The notes beneath the pieces are model-generated. The model was not told the origin of the DNA. It ran no database searches and saw only the letters and a program-made list of their open reading frames with translations. Source: Streptomyces sp. MA5143a (GTDB taxonomy: Bacteria; Actinomycetota; Actinomycetes; Streptomycetales; Streptomycetaceae). Taken from it: a DNA stretch of 64,000 nucleotides. Shown here piece after piece: positions 25,412-33,531 of this stretch. Location of the stretch: contig NZ_OLMK01000030.1 of NCBI RefSeq assembly GCF_900290235.1, positions 62,001-126,000 on the forward strand, in the 5' to 3' direction. Position 1 is the stretch's first letter. Each line of letters begins with the position of its first letter. The position numbers and the translations under genes were made by a program.

Positions 25412-26758
25412 TCACGCCTGCTTCGACGCCAGCTCCACCACGGTGATGTCCGACGGCGCCCCCACCCGCACCGGAGGCCCCCACGCGCCCGCGCCACGGC
25501 TGACGTACAGCTGGGTGTCGCCGTAGCGCTCCAGGCCCGCGAGGGTGGGGTTGGCGGCCTCGGCGACGTAGTTCATGGGCCACAGCTGGCCGCCGTGGGT
25601 GTGACCGGAGAGCTGGAGGTCGACGCCGTGGTCGACGGCGTCATGGATCTGGACGGGCTGGTGGGCGAGGAGCACCACGGCCCGCGAGGTGTCCCGGTCG
25701 CCGAGCGCCCTGGCGAAGTCGGGGCCCTGCCCGTCGTCCTCCCCGGCGATGTCGTTCACCCCGGCGAGGTCGAGGTACGGCAGCTCCCGGCGGTCGTTCT
25801 CCAGCGGGGTCATCCCCAGGCGCCGCACCTCCTCCACCCACTGCTCGGCGCCGGAGAAGTACTCGTGGTTGCCGGTGACGAAGTACGTGCCCTGCCGCGC
25901 CTCCAGACCCGCGAGCGGTGCCGCCGCCGGGCCCAGGTCCTTCACAGCGCCGTCGACCAGGTCGCCGACCACCGCGATCAGGTCGGGCTGGGTCGCGTTG
26001 ATGGTGTCGACGACCTTCTGCGCGAAGCCCCGGCCCAGCATCGGCCCGAGGTGGATGTCGCTGACCACGGCGATCCGGAAACCGTGCGCCGCGCGCGGCA
26101 GCTTGGCCAGCGGCACGGTGACCCGCTTGACCCGGGGACCGCGTACGACGCCGTACGTGCCGTAGCCGACCGTCCCGACGGCGGTCGCGGCGACGGCCCC
26201 ACCGACCACACGGGAGACGAAGAGACGCCGGGACACCCCCGAGGGGGACGCCCCGGCGGGCCGGCCGGGGGAGCCGGCGTCGGGTGCGGTGCCGTCGGCG
26301 GAGGCCGGGTCGGCGGACTCGGCGGGCTCGGCGGAGGCCGGGTCGGCGGACTCGGCGGCCGCCGTGGGCTTCGCGCCCGCCGGTACCGGCTCCGGTTCGC
26401 GCACCGCCGGTTCGGGCCGCTCGGCCGGGGCCGGGGCGCGCCGCGCGAGCAGACGGTTCAGCAGGGGGCGTACGACCTCCCCCGCCAGGAGAGCCAGCAG
26501 CAGGTACAGCGAGAGGGCGAGCCACAGGAAGCCCGGCCAGCCCAGCGTCTGCTGCAACCAGAAGGGGGCGCCGCCGCGCTCGGCGCCGAAGGCCGCGAAC
26601 AGCAGCACCGGCCCGGCGATGAACACAGCGGTGCCCACGCGTCTGGCCCGGCCCGGCCCCCGGGTCGTGTCGCGCACCAGCCGGCGCCAGGCGTACCAGT
26701 GCAGGGCGCCGAAGGCGGCCAGCACCAGCAGGGCCACGAGAACGAAGACGATCACCAT
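25412..26758 (-). CDS. Membrane-anchored metallophosphoesterase
   Basis: 448 aa, ATG at 26758 with GGGAG upstream. Residues 1-20 (MVIVFVLVALLVLAAFG), about 45-60 and 78-98 are membrane helices. A 70-residue Ala/Glu/Pro linker with near-repeats of SADPASAEPAE follows, then a twin-arginine-like RRLFVSRVVGGAVAATAVG stretch. The calcineurin-type catalytic domain has all metal motifs: SDIHLGP, GDLVDG, GNHEYF, LAHQP and SGHTHGGQLWP. The probable substrate class is phosphoesters outside or at the membrane; YkuE-type enzymes in this family act on lipid precursors. Its neighbour on the same strand is an 80-aa membrane protein ending 16 bp upstream. Confidence 0.9.
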   Translation of the reverse strand: MVIVFVLVALLVLAAFGALHWYAWRRLVRDTTRGPGRARRVGTAVFIAGPVLLFAAFGAERGGAPFWLQQTLGWPGFLWLALSLYLLLALLAGEVVRPLLNRLLARRAPAPAERPEPAVREPEPVPAGAKPTAAAESADPASAEPAESADPASADGTAPDAGSPGRPAGASPSGVSRRLFVSRVVGGAVAATAVGTVGYGTYGVVRGPRVKRVTVPLAKLPRAAHGFRIAVVSDIHLGPMLGRGFAQKVVDTINATQPDLIAVVGDLVDGAVKDLGPAAAPLAGLEARQGTYFVTGNHEYFSGAEQWVEEVRRLGMTPLENDRRELPYLDLAGVNDIAGEDDGQGPDFARALGDRDTSRAVVLLAHQPVQIHDAVDHGVDLQLSGHTHGGQLWPMNYVAEAANPTLAGLERYGDTQLYVSRGAGAWGPPVRVGAPSDITVVELASKQA

Positions 26759-26774
26759 CACGTCGTACTCCCCG

Positions 26775-27017
26775 TCACGTCGTCCGACGAAGTGCGCGCA
26801 GACCACGCAACCCGATGACACCGATGGCCGTCCCAAGGACAAAGGAGACGACGGCGAGCGTCAGATGCACCCAGAAGTACGCGGTCGGATCGCCCGCGTC
26901 GTCGAACGCGAGGCCGCTGCCGTCCTTCCAGAGATTCCGGATGAAAGTGACCCAGATGACCCAGCTCCACACCCCGAAGGCGAGCAGGAACCAGGAGAGG
27001 GGGCGGCTGAGCTTCAT
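26775..27017 (-). CDS. Small conserved two-helix membrane protein
   Basis: 80 aa, ATG at 27017. Two hydrophobic helices (LSWFLLAFGVWSWVIWVTFI at residues 6-27, and FWVHLTLAVVSFVLGTAIGVIGL at 48-70) are joined by a polar loop KDGSGLAFDDAGDPTAY, with a basic C-terminus RGLRALRR. I recognise it as a conserved streptomycete hypothetical of the SCO4848 type (from memory). Function unknown. It is 16 bp upstream of the metallophosphoesterase gene on the same strand and probably co-transcribed with it, and divergent from the carboxypeptidase gene. Confidence 0.8.
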   Translation of the reverse strand: MKLSRPLSWFLLAFGVWSWVIWVTFIRNLWKDGSGLAFDDAGDPTAYFWVHLTLAVVSFVLGTAIGVIGLRGLRALRRTT

Positions 27018-27138
27018 GGGTTCAGTATCACCGCCAACCGCCGGGGCTTCGCGCCGGGGTGCGAGCGGGGGCGCGGGCGGCGCGGTGGCCGAGAACCGCG
27101 GTGGGATCCACCGGGCGGAGCCATGTACTTTCTCGATC

Positions 27139-28446
27139 GTGCCCGCCTCCAAGAAGACCGCCAGGCGCTCCCTGCCGGTCACCTCCGCCCTCGCCGTGTC
27201 CCTCTCGTTGACGTCGCTGTTCTCCCCGGCGCTCGCCCCGGCCGCCCATGCCGCCGACCCCACCCCGAGCGGCAGCGCCTCCCCGTCGGCGACTCCCCCG
27301 GCGACGATGTCGACCGTCGGAGGCGAACAGCTGGGCAGGCCGGGGACACAGGCCAACCTGGGCGGTGACGCGCCGGTGGTGCCCAAGGACATCAGCGCCC
27401 GCTCGTGGATCGTGGCGGACGCGGAGTCCGGCGACGTGCTGGCCGCGCACAACGCGCACTGGCGGCTGGCGCCGGCGAGCACGCTGAAGATGCTGTTCGC
27501 GGACACGGTGCTGCCGAAGTTCAACAAGGACGACAAGCACAAGGTCGCCCTCACCGACCTCGCCGGGATCGGCGCGGGCTCCAGCATGGTCGGCATAAAG
27601 GAGAACGAGACGTACACCGTCCACGATCTGTGGCTCGGTGTCTTCCTTCGCTCCGGCAACGACGCGGTGCACGTCCTGTCCGCGATGAACGGCGGCGTCA
27701 AGCAGACCGTCGCCGACATGAACGCCCACGCCGAGGAGCTCCAGGCCCTCGACACACACGCGGTCAGCCCGGACGGCTACGACGCCAAGGGGCAGGTGTC
27801 GTCGGCCTACGACCTGACGCTGATCGCCAGGTCGGGGCTACAGAAGAAGGACTTCCGGGAGTACTGCTCCACCGTGCGGGCCAAGTTCCCCGGGGAGACG
27901 AAGAAGGGGAAGAAGGGCAAGAAGAGCCGGTCGTCCTTCGAGATCCAGAACACCAACCGGCTCCTGACGGGCGACAGTGGCCTGGACGCCTACCAGGGCA
28001 TCGCGGGTGTGAAGAACGGCAACACGACGAACGCGGGTGCGACGTTCACGGGGGTCGCCGAGCGGGACGGCCGGGTGCTCCTCGTCACCGTCATGCACCC
28101 CGAGAAGGCGGAGCACAACCAGGTCTACAAGGAGACCGCGAAGCTCTTCGACTGGGGGTTCGCGGCGGCGGGCAAGGTGCGGCCGGTGGGTGAACTGGTG
28201 CCGCCGAAGAACGCGGAGACCTCCGGTGGCGGCGCCGACCCCAGCACGCAGCCGGGGGGTACGGCATCGGCCACGTCCCCCGCGCCGGCCACGGGCGGAG
28301 CGGGCGGCAAGGCGGTGGCCTCCGCGGCGTCCGACGGAACGAGCGGCATCGGGGTCGCGCTGGGGATCACGGGCGGAGTGCTCGCCCTGGTGGCCGGCGG
28401 GGTGTTCCTGGTCAACCGCAAGTGGCCTCTGCGGCGGGGGAAGTAG
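27139..28446 (+). CDS. D-alanyl-D-alanine carboxypeptidase (serine, S11-type)
   Basis: 435 aa from the GTG at 27139, followed by a signal peptide (KKTARRSLPVTSALAVSLSL, cleavage near AHAA). Penicillin-binding motifs: S-x-x-K in PASTLKML (Ser114), S-x-N in RSGNDAV (about 172) and K-x-G as KNG in GVKNGNTTNAG (about 292; KTG is commoner). A Ser/Thr/Pro linker and a C-terminal membrane anchor (GVALGITGGVLALVAGGVFLVN) follow, then a basic tail. It trims the terminal D-Ala of peptidoglycan pentapeptides outside the membrane, limiting cross-linking. A Lys/Gly-rich loop (KKGKKGKKSR) interrupts the catalytic domain around residue 255-265. Confidence 0.92.
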   Translation: MPASKKTARRSLPVTSALAVSLSLTSLFSPALAPAAHAADPTPSGSASPSATPPATMSTVGGEQLGRPGTQANLGGDAPVVPKDISARSWIVADAESGDVLAAHNAHWRLAPASTLKMLFADTVLPKFNKDDKHKVALTDLAGIGAGSSMVGIKENETYTVHDLWLGVFLRSGNDAVHVLSAMNGGVKQTVADMNAHAEELQALDTHAVSPDGYDAKGQVSSAYDLTLIARSGLQKKDFREYCSTVRAKFPGETKKGKKGKKSRSSFEIQNTNRLLTGDSGLDAYQGIAGVKNGNTTNAGATFTGVAERDGRVLLVTVMHPEKAEHNQVYKETAKLFDWGFAAAGKVRPVGELVPPKNAETSGGGADPSTQPGGTASATSPAPATGGAGGKAVASAASDGTSGIGVALGITGGVLALVAGGVFLVNRKWPLRRGK

Positions 28447-28461
28447 GGCGCCGCTGCGCGT

Positions 28462-28512
28462 CCCGCGCCCCTGGAGGGCGGGCCGCAGGCCCGACCCCTT
28501 CAGGGGCGCGGG
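28462..28512. terminator. Bidirectional terminator between convergent genes
   Basis: A 12-bp perfect inverted repeat, CCCGCGCCCCTG (28462-28473) with CAGGGGCGCGGG (28501-28512), encloses a smaller internal hairpin. This CGCGCCCCT...AGGGGCGCG type is common between Streptomyces genes. Confidence 0.65.
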
Positions 28513-28569
28513 AACCGCGCGGGAAACCACAACCGACCCGCACCCGCCGTGACCACACTCACCCCCGAG

Positions 28570-29436
28570 CTACTGGACGCCCTCCGCCTCCTCCTTCCCC
28601 TCCGCCGTCCAAGCCGCGCAGTACAGCAGCAACTTCGCCGTGAAGTTGATCCACAGCAGCAACGCGATCGGCACCCCGAACGCCCCGTACATGCTCTTCG
28701 ACGCGACCCCCTGCATGTACCCGCTGAGCAGCAGCTTCAGCAGTTCGAAGCCGATCGCCCCCATGAGCGCGGCCACGACGAGCCGCCGCCGAGGCGGGTG
28801 CACGCCCGGCAGCAGCGTGAGCACGTACAGCAGGAGCAGGAAGTCGGCCAGCACCGCCACGCCGAACGCGGCGATCTGGAGCACCACCCCACCCCACCCG
28901 TCCCGGTCGACGCCGAGCCGGTCCGCGCTCCAGCCGACCGTCGCCGACGCCACCGTGGACGCCGCGAGGGAGACGAGCACCGCACCGCCGAGCCCGACGA
29001 GGATGCCCGCGTCCTTGGCCTTGGCGAGGACGGGGTTCTCCTCGGGCTCCGGCTTCTCCCACACCACCCGCAGACAGCCCCGCATCTCCCCGACCCAGCC
29101 GATGCCGGTGAACAGCAGCAGCGCGCCGGCGATGATCCCGACGGTGCCGGCGTTGTGGACGAGCCCGGCGATGTCGAGCTGGTCGGAGATGCCGGGCACC
29201 TGTTCGGCGATCCGGTCCTCCAGCTCGCGCCGCCGGTTCTCGTCGAGCGTCGCCGCGGCGATGGCCGCGCCCATGGTCAGCAGCGGGAACAGCGCGAGGA
29301 AGCTGAGGAACGTCATGGCCGCGGCCAGCCGCGTCCATGTGACCCGCTCCAGCCGTTCGTACGAGCGCCACGCGTGCGTGGTCATCAGGCGCTCGGCCAA
29401 CGGGCCGATCCCGGGGAGCTTTTTCAGCCAGTCCAT
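28570..29436 (-). CDS. YihY/virulence factor BrkB family inner membrane protein
   Basis: 288 aa, ATG at 29436. A short basic N-terminus is followed by the family signature RLAAAMTFLSFLALFPLLTM (first helix, about residues 37-57), then about five more helices: IIAGALLLFTGIGWVG, ILVGLGGAVLVSLA, VVLQIAAFGVAVLADFLLLLYVL, VVAALMGAIGFELLKLL and VPIALLLWINFTAKLLLYCAAW. The acidic C-terminus ends EGKEEAEGVQ. The family was once misannotated as RNase BN; its actual role is unknown, possibly envelope transport. No operon partner is visible. Confidence 0.9.
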   Translation of the reverse strand: MDWLKKLPGIGPLAERLMTTHAWRSYERLERVTWTRLAAAMTFLSFLALFPLLTMGAAIAAATLDENRRRELEDRIAEQVPGISDQLDIAGLVHNAGTVGIIAGALLLFTGIGWVGEMRGCLRVVWEKPEPEENPVLAKAKDAGILVGLGGAVLVSLAASTVASATVGWSADRLGVDRDGWGGVVLQIAAFGVAVLADFLLLLYVLTLLPGVHPPRRRLVVAALMGAIGFELLKLLLSGYMQGVASKSMYGAFGVPIALLLWINFTAKLLLYCAAWTAEGKEEAEGVQ

Positions 29437-29884
29437 GATCCGACTCTGCCCTCGTCGTGGTCACCCAATGCGCTTCCGAGTACCGCTTCGCGGCGACCAT
29501 GAACAGCGTGCCCGCCTCCGGAACCCGACGGTGACGACCCCGAGATCGGCGACGAGGACGTGTCGAGGCTGACGCGGTAGGCGAGTTGGAGCCCGAGGCT
29601 CGCACTCAGCAGGGCTGCGGTGTACGGGGGCAGAGCCAGGCGGCGGCGACCGGCGCGGGGACCTGGCCCGAGGCGACCGGGCGGTGGCGCCGCAGACGGC
29701 GCCCGTGAGTCCGGCCCGGAGTCAGCGCGCGCCGTGCTCCTGTGATGCCACGCTTCCGGGCGGCCACCCGAGAACTCCGGCGATCTTGAACGACACCCCC
29801 TTGATCACCCATTTCGGTGAGGCGCCCGGGAAGGCGGCCGGACACACCGGAGTCCTTGGCTTTCACGGCGATACGGTCGCGCGC
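29437..29884. other. Gap of degenerate sequence before a small ORF
   Basis: 448 bp. No frame keeps convincing codon bias. Short coding-like snatches such as TLFMVAAKRYSEAHW on the minus strand (about 29465-29515) could be decayed gene remains, but nothing is recognisable. The right end presumably carries the promoter for the small ORF. Confidence 0.4.
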
Positions 29885-30079
29885 ATGCCAGCCAACGCCG
29901 CCCCCTCCCCCGGCCGCACCACCCCGCGCCCCCGGCCGGCTGTCGTTCCCGGTGCCCGGCTGCGCCCCGAACTGCCGGCCGTGATGTACCCCCGTCCGCT
30001 CGAGTTCCGGGCGCTGCGCCGCGAGTTGGACCTCGACGGCGTGGGCGTGTCGGACCTGGCCCGCCGCCTGGGCCCGTAA
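29885..30079 (+). CDS. Small hypothetical protein, 64 aa
   Basis: ATG at 29885. Codons are strongly GC3-biased from this ATG onward, but not in the frame upstream of it, which argues for a real gene starting here. The N-terminal 28 residues are Pro/Arg-rich (PSPGRTTPRPRPAVVPGARLR); the C-terminal part (LEFRALRRELDLDGVGVSDLARRLGP) could form an amphipathic helix. No family recognised. It ends 50 bp before the reductase gene on the same strand, so the two may be co-transcribed. Confidence 0.5.
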   Translation: MPANAAPSPGRTTPRPRPAVVPGARLRPELPAVMYPRPLEFRALRRELDLDGVGVSDLARRLGP

Positions 30080-30128
30080 CGCCCGTACCGCGACCCGCCC
30101 CCCGTTTCCCAGTCGCTCAGGAGCTGTC

Positions 30129-30884
30129 ATGAAGGACGCGTTCGGCACCCCCCAGTCGCTGCTGATCCTCGGCGGTACGTCGGAGATCGCGCTCGCCACC
30201 GCCCGCCGGCTGATCGCCCGCCGCACCCGCACCGTCTGGCTCGCCGGACGCCCCTCGCCCGACCTGGAGAGGGCCGCCGCCCATCTGCGGGGCCTCGGCG
30301 CCGAGACGCACACCATCGCCTTCGACGCCCTCGCCCCCGACTCGCACGAGACGATCCTCGGCAAGGTCTTCGCCGAGGGCGACATCGACATGGTGCTCCT
30401 CGCCTTCGGCGTGCTCGGCGACCAGGCGCACGACGAACGCGACCCGGTGGCCGCCGTCCGCGTCGCCCAGACCAACTACACGGGTGCCGTGTCGGCCGGC
30501 CTGGTCTGCGCGCGGGCCCTCCAGGCGCAGGGCCACGGCTCGCTCGTCGTCCTGTCCTCGGTGGCCGCCGAGCGCGCCCGCCGCTCGAACTTCATCTACG
30601 GCTCCGCCAAGGCCGGCCTCGACGCCTTCACCCAGGGCCTCGGCGACGCTCTCCACGGCACCGGCGTCCATGTGATGGTCGTCCGGCCCGGCTTCGTGCG
30701 CACGAGCATGACCGCGGGCCGTCCCGAGACGCCTCTCGCCACCACTCCGGAGGCGGTGGCGACGGCGATCGAGCTGGGGCTGCGGCGCCGCTCGGAGACC
30801 GTGTGGGTGCCCGGGGCACTGCGGCTGGTGATGACGGCGCTCCGTCATGTGCCGAGGCCGCTGTTCCGCCGGCTGCCGCTGTAG
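30129..30884 (+). CDS. Short-chain dehydrogenase, DprE2-like
   Basis: 251 aa, ATG at 30129 with CAGGAG upstream. Rossmann motif LLILGGTSEIALATARRL at residues 10-27 (GGTSEIA in place of the usual TGxxxGIG), NYTGAV around 115, SSVAAERARRSNFIYGSAKAG with the catalytic Ser, Tyr and Lys around 145-163, and VVRPGFVRTSMT. The GGTSEIA form is typical of decaprenylphosphoryl-2-keto-ribose reductase (DprE2), which with DprE1 makes arabinose donor lipid in mycobacteria. Streptomyces lacks arabinogalactan, so the actual substrate here is open. No DprE1-like FAD oxidase gene adjoins it. Confidence 0.78.
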   Translation: MKDAFGTPQSLLILGGTSEIALATARRLIARRTRTVWLAGRPSPDLERAAAHLRGLGAETHTIAFDALAPDSHETILGKVFAEGDIDMVLLAFGVLGDQAHDERDPVAAVRVAQTNYTGAVSAGLVCARALQAQGHGSLVVLSSVAAERARRSNFIYGSAKAGLDAFTQGLGDALHGTGVHVMVVRPGFVRTSMTAGRPETPLATTPEAVATAIELGLRRRSETVWVPGALRLVMTALRHVPRPLFRRLPL

Positions 30885-30988
30885 GGCGCCGGCTGCCCCT
30901 GCACGGGGCCGGCTGCCGCGGGAGAACCTGGGGGCGCCCGGCCTCAGTGGGCTCTCAGGGGGTTCTCAGGGGGTTCTTCGGTGCGTTC

Positions 30989-31570
30989 TCAGTGGGTGGG
31001 GAGTGTGGTGTCGCCGATCGGGGCGCCCGCCTGCGGGGGGACGACCGAGCCGCCGAAGGCGAACTCGCGGAGCTTGCGCCACACCCCGTCGGCGCCCTGC
31101 TCGTAGAGCGCGAAGCCGGTGCAGGGCCATTCGGCCTCGTACCCGGCGAGCTCCTCGAACGCCCGGTCCATCGCCTCCTCGGCGATGCCGTGGGCCACGG
31201 TGACGTGCGGGTGGTACGGGAAGTTCAGCTCGCGCGCCACCGGCCCCGAGGCGTCCCTGACCTGCTTCTGCAGCCAGGTGCACGCCTCGGCGCCCTCGAC
31301 GACCTTGACGAACACCACGGGCGACAGCGGCCGGAAGGTGCCCGTGCCGGCCAGCCGCATCGGGAACGCCCGGCCGGCGGCCGCGACCCCGATGAGATGC
31401 GCCTCGATCGCCGGCAGCTCGGTCTCCTCGACCTCCGTCGGCGGCAGCAGCGTGACATGCGTGGGGATGCCGTGAGCAGCGGCGTCGCCGAAGCCCGCGC
31501 GCCGCTCCTGGAGCTGGCTGCCGTGGGGCTCCGGGACCGCGATCGACACACCGATCGTTACGGTCCCCAC
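30989..31570 (-). CDS. 2'-5' RNA ligase / 2H phosphoesterase family protein
   Basis: 193 aa from GTG 31570, preceded by AGGAGACGAC. The two H-x-T motifs of the 2H superfamily are present: THVTLLPP (about residue 41) and HPHVTVAHG (about 121). VGTVTIGVSIAVPEPHGSQL is the usual streptomycete N-terminus. The family includes cyclic phosphodiesterases and RNA end-processing enzymes acting in the cytoplasm; the in vivo substrate is unknown. It lies downstream of trpS on the same strand with a 163-bp gap, so it may share read-through transcription but probably has its own promoter. Confidence 0.85.
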   Translation of the reverse strand: MGTVTIGVSIAVPEPHGSQLQERRAGFGDAAAHGIPTHVTLLPPTEVEETELPAIEAHLIGVAAAGRAFPMRLAGTGTFRPLSPVVFVKVVEGAEACTWLQKQVRDASGPVARELNFPYHPHVTVAHGIAEEAMDRAFEELAGYEAEWPCTGFALYEQGADGVWRKLREFAFGGSVVPPQAGAPIGDTTLPTH

Positions 31571-31733
31571 GTCGTCTCCTGTCGTCGTGTCATGCGTCCG
31601 TGTCTTCGTCTGTCGTGACGCGCCACCGGCTATCGACTGTACGGCCACGGCGGTGTTCCGGGCAGGCGCGGCCGGAGTGATGTACAGCGCTACCGGTGGC
31701 GCGATCGGCGCGCGGCCGACCGGGTGGTGCGAC

Positions 31734-32747
31734 TCAGTGCTTGGCGGGCAGGAATCCCACCCTGTCGTACGCCTGGGAGAGCGTCTCCGCGGCGACGGCG
31801 CGTGCCTTCTCCGCGCCCTTGGCCAGGATCGAGTCGAGCGTCTCCGGGTCGTCCAGGTACTGCTGGGTGCGCTCCCGGAAGGGCGTCACGAAGTCGACCA
31901 TGACCTCGGCGAGGTCCGTCTTGAGCGCACCGTAGCCCTTACCGACGTACTTCTGCTCCAGTTCCGCGACACTCGTCCCGGTGAGGGTCGAGTAGATGGT
32001 CAGCAGGTTGCTGACACCGGGCTTCTCGGCGGCGTCGTAGCGGATCACGGTGTCGGTGTCGGTGACCGCGCTCTTGACCTTCTTGGCGGTGGCCTTCGGA
32101 TCGTCGAGCAGGTTGATCAACCCCTTGGGGGTCGACGCCGACTTGCTCATCTTGATCGCGGGGTCCTGGAGGTCGTAGATCTTCGCCGTCTCCTTGAGGA
32201 TGTACGGCTTCGGGATCGTGAAGGTCTCGCCGAAGCGGCCGTTGAAGCGCTCGGCGAGGTCACGGGTGAGCTCGATGTGCTGGCGCTGGTCCTCGCCGAC
32301 CGGCACCTCGTTCGCCTGGTACATCAGGATGTCCGCGACCTGGAGGATCGGGTACGTGAAGAGGCCCACGCTCGCACGGTCGGCGCCCTGCTTGGCGGAC
32401 TTGTCCTTGAACTGGGTCATGCGGGAGGCCTCGCCGAAGCCGGTGAGGCAGTTCATGACCCAGGCGAGCTGGGCGTGCTCGGGGACATGGCTCTGGACGA
32501 AGAGGGTGCACCGCTCGGGGTCGAGACCGGCGGCGAGCAGCTGCGCGGCGGCGAGCCGGGTGTTCGCCCGCAGGTCCGCGGGGTCCTGCGGAACGGTGAT
32601 CGCGTGCAGGTCGACGACCATGTAGAACGCGTCGTGGGACTCCTGCAGAGCCACCCATTGGCGCACGGCGCCCAGGTAGTTGCCGAGGTGGAACGAGCCT
32701 GCGGTGGGCTGGATTCCGGAGAGCACACGGGGTCGGTCAGAGGCCAT
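31734..32747 (-). CDS. trpS: Tryptophan--tRNA ligase
   Basis: 337 aa, class I aminoacyl-tRNA synthetase charging tRNA-Trp in the cytoplasm. The ATG at 32747 gives MASDRPRVLSGIQPTAGSFHLGNYLGA, with the HIGH-like motif SFHLGN at about residues 17-22; an ATG at 32755 would add MVS. The KMSKS motif is exact (IKMSKSAS, about 200). EDQRQHIELTRD and the C-terminal anticodon-binding helices are present. Of the two trpS types found in streptomycetes, I cannot tell from sequence alone whether this is the housekeeping or the indolmycin-resistant form. Confidence 0.96.
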   Translation of the reverse strand: MASDRPRVLSGIQPTAGSFHLGNYLGAVRQWVALQESHDAFYMVVDLHAITVPQDPADLRANTRLAAAQLLAAGLDPERCTLFVQSHVPEHAQLAWVMNCLTGFGEASRMTQFKDKSAKQGADRASVGLFTYPILQVADILMYQANEVPVGEDQRQHIELTRDLAERFNGRFGETFTIPKPYILKETAKIYDLQDPAIKMSKSASTPKGLINLLDDPKATAKKVKSAVTDTDTVIRYDAAEKPGVSNLLTIYSTLTGTSVAELEQKYVGKGYGALKTDLAEVMVDFVTPFRERTQQYLDDPETLDSILAKGAEKARAVAAETLSQAYDRVGFLPAKH

Positions 32748-32810
32748 GCTCACCATTCTCTCAGGTATCGGGACCCGTTCCGGAACGTACCGGAAACAGA
32801 CGGCACCCGA

Positions 32811-32841
32811 GTGGGAACCGATCGGGCCCGGGCGGTGTACC
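32811..32841 (+). promoter_or_regulatory. Candidate autoregulated ECF-sigma promoter
   Basis: GTGGGAACC (32811-32819), 14 bp, GGTGTACC (32834-32841). The same 17 bases with the same 14-bp spacing recur at 34461-34491, before the third gene of this cluster. GGAAC is a classic ECF -35. The GTG start of the sigma gene lies 6 bp after the -10-like box, so its mRNA may be leaderless. Confidence 0.7.
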
Positions 32842-32847
32842 CCTGTT

Positions 32848-33531
32848 GTGAGAACGCGGGAGGGGGGCCGCATCGTCGATGAGGCCGCGGTGATCGCACG
32901 CGTACGCGCCGGAGAGCCGGAGGCGTACGCGGACCTGGTGCGCGCCCACACGGGCATCGCGCTGAGGGCGGCCCGGGCGCTCGGCGCCGGTCCGGACGCG
33001 GAGGACGTGGTGCAGCAGGCCTTCTTCAAGGCGTACTGCTCGCTCGGCCGCTTCCGGGACGGGGCCGCGTTCCGGCCGTGGCTGCTGTCGATCGTGGCCA
33101 ATGAGACGAGGAACACAGTGCGGACAGCCGGACGTCAGCGGTCCCTGGCCGACCGTGAGGCGGCCCTCGTGGAGGCCGAGCCGCTGATACCACCGGCGGC
33201 CGATCCGGCGGTCGCCGCGCTGGCGATAGAGCGCCGGGTCGCCCTGCTGGGCGCGCTGGAGCAGCTCAGCGAGGAGCACCGGCTGGTCGTCACGTACCGC
33301 TATCTGCTGGAGATGGACGAACCGGAGACGGCAGCCGCCCTCGGCTGGCCCCGGGGCACGGTCAAGTCCCGCCTGAGCCGCGCCCTGCGCAAGCTGGGGC
33401 GTCTGCTGCCCGAGTTCGACCCGGGGGCGTCCCTCGACCGGCGGGAGCTGAGGGAGCAGGGGGAGCAGGGGGAGCAGAAGGGCCGGAGAGGACTGAGAGG
33501 TTGGAGGAGAGGGGGTGATGAGGGTGAGTGA
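32848..33531 (+). CDS. ECF-type RNA polymerase sigma factor
   Basis: 227 aa. I start at GTG 32848, consistent with the start point predicted from the promoter motif. Region 2: AYADLVRAHTGIALRAARALGAGPDAEDVVQQAFFKAYCSLGRFRDG (about residues 26-75), then FRPWLLSIVANETRN. Region 4: LEQLSEEHRLVVTYRYLLEMDEPETAAALGWPRGTVKSRLSRALRKL (about 137-185) with a helix-turn-helix. The tail carries near-repeats REQGEQGEQ. It directs RNA polymerase to GGAAC-type promoters, probably its own and that of the gene at 34547. The next gene overlaps its end, as expected for a cognate regulator. Confidence 0.9.
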   Translation: MRTREGGRIVDEAAVIARVRAGEPEAYADLVRAHTGIALRAARALGAGPDAEDVVQQAFFKAYCSLGRFRDGAAFRPWLLSIVANETRNTVRTAGRQRSLADREAALVEAEPLIPPAADPAVAALAIERRVALLGALEQLSEEHRLVVTYRYLLEMDEPETAAALGWPRGTVKSRLSRALRKLGRLLPEFDPGASLDRRELREQGEQGEQKGRRGLRGWRRGGDEGE

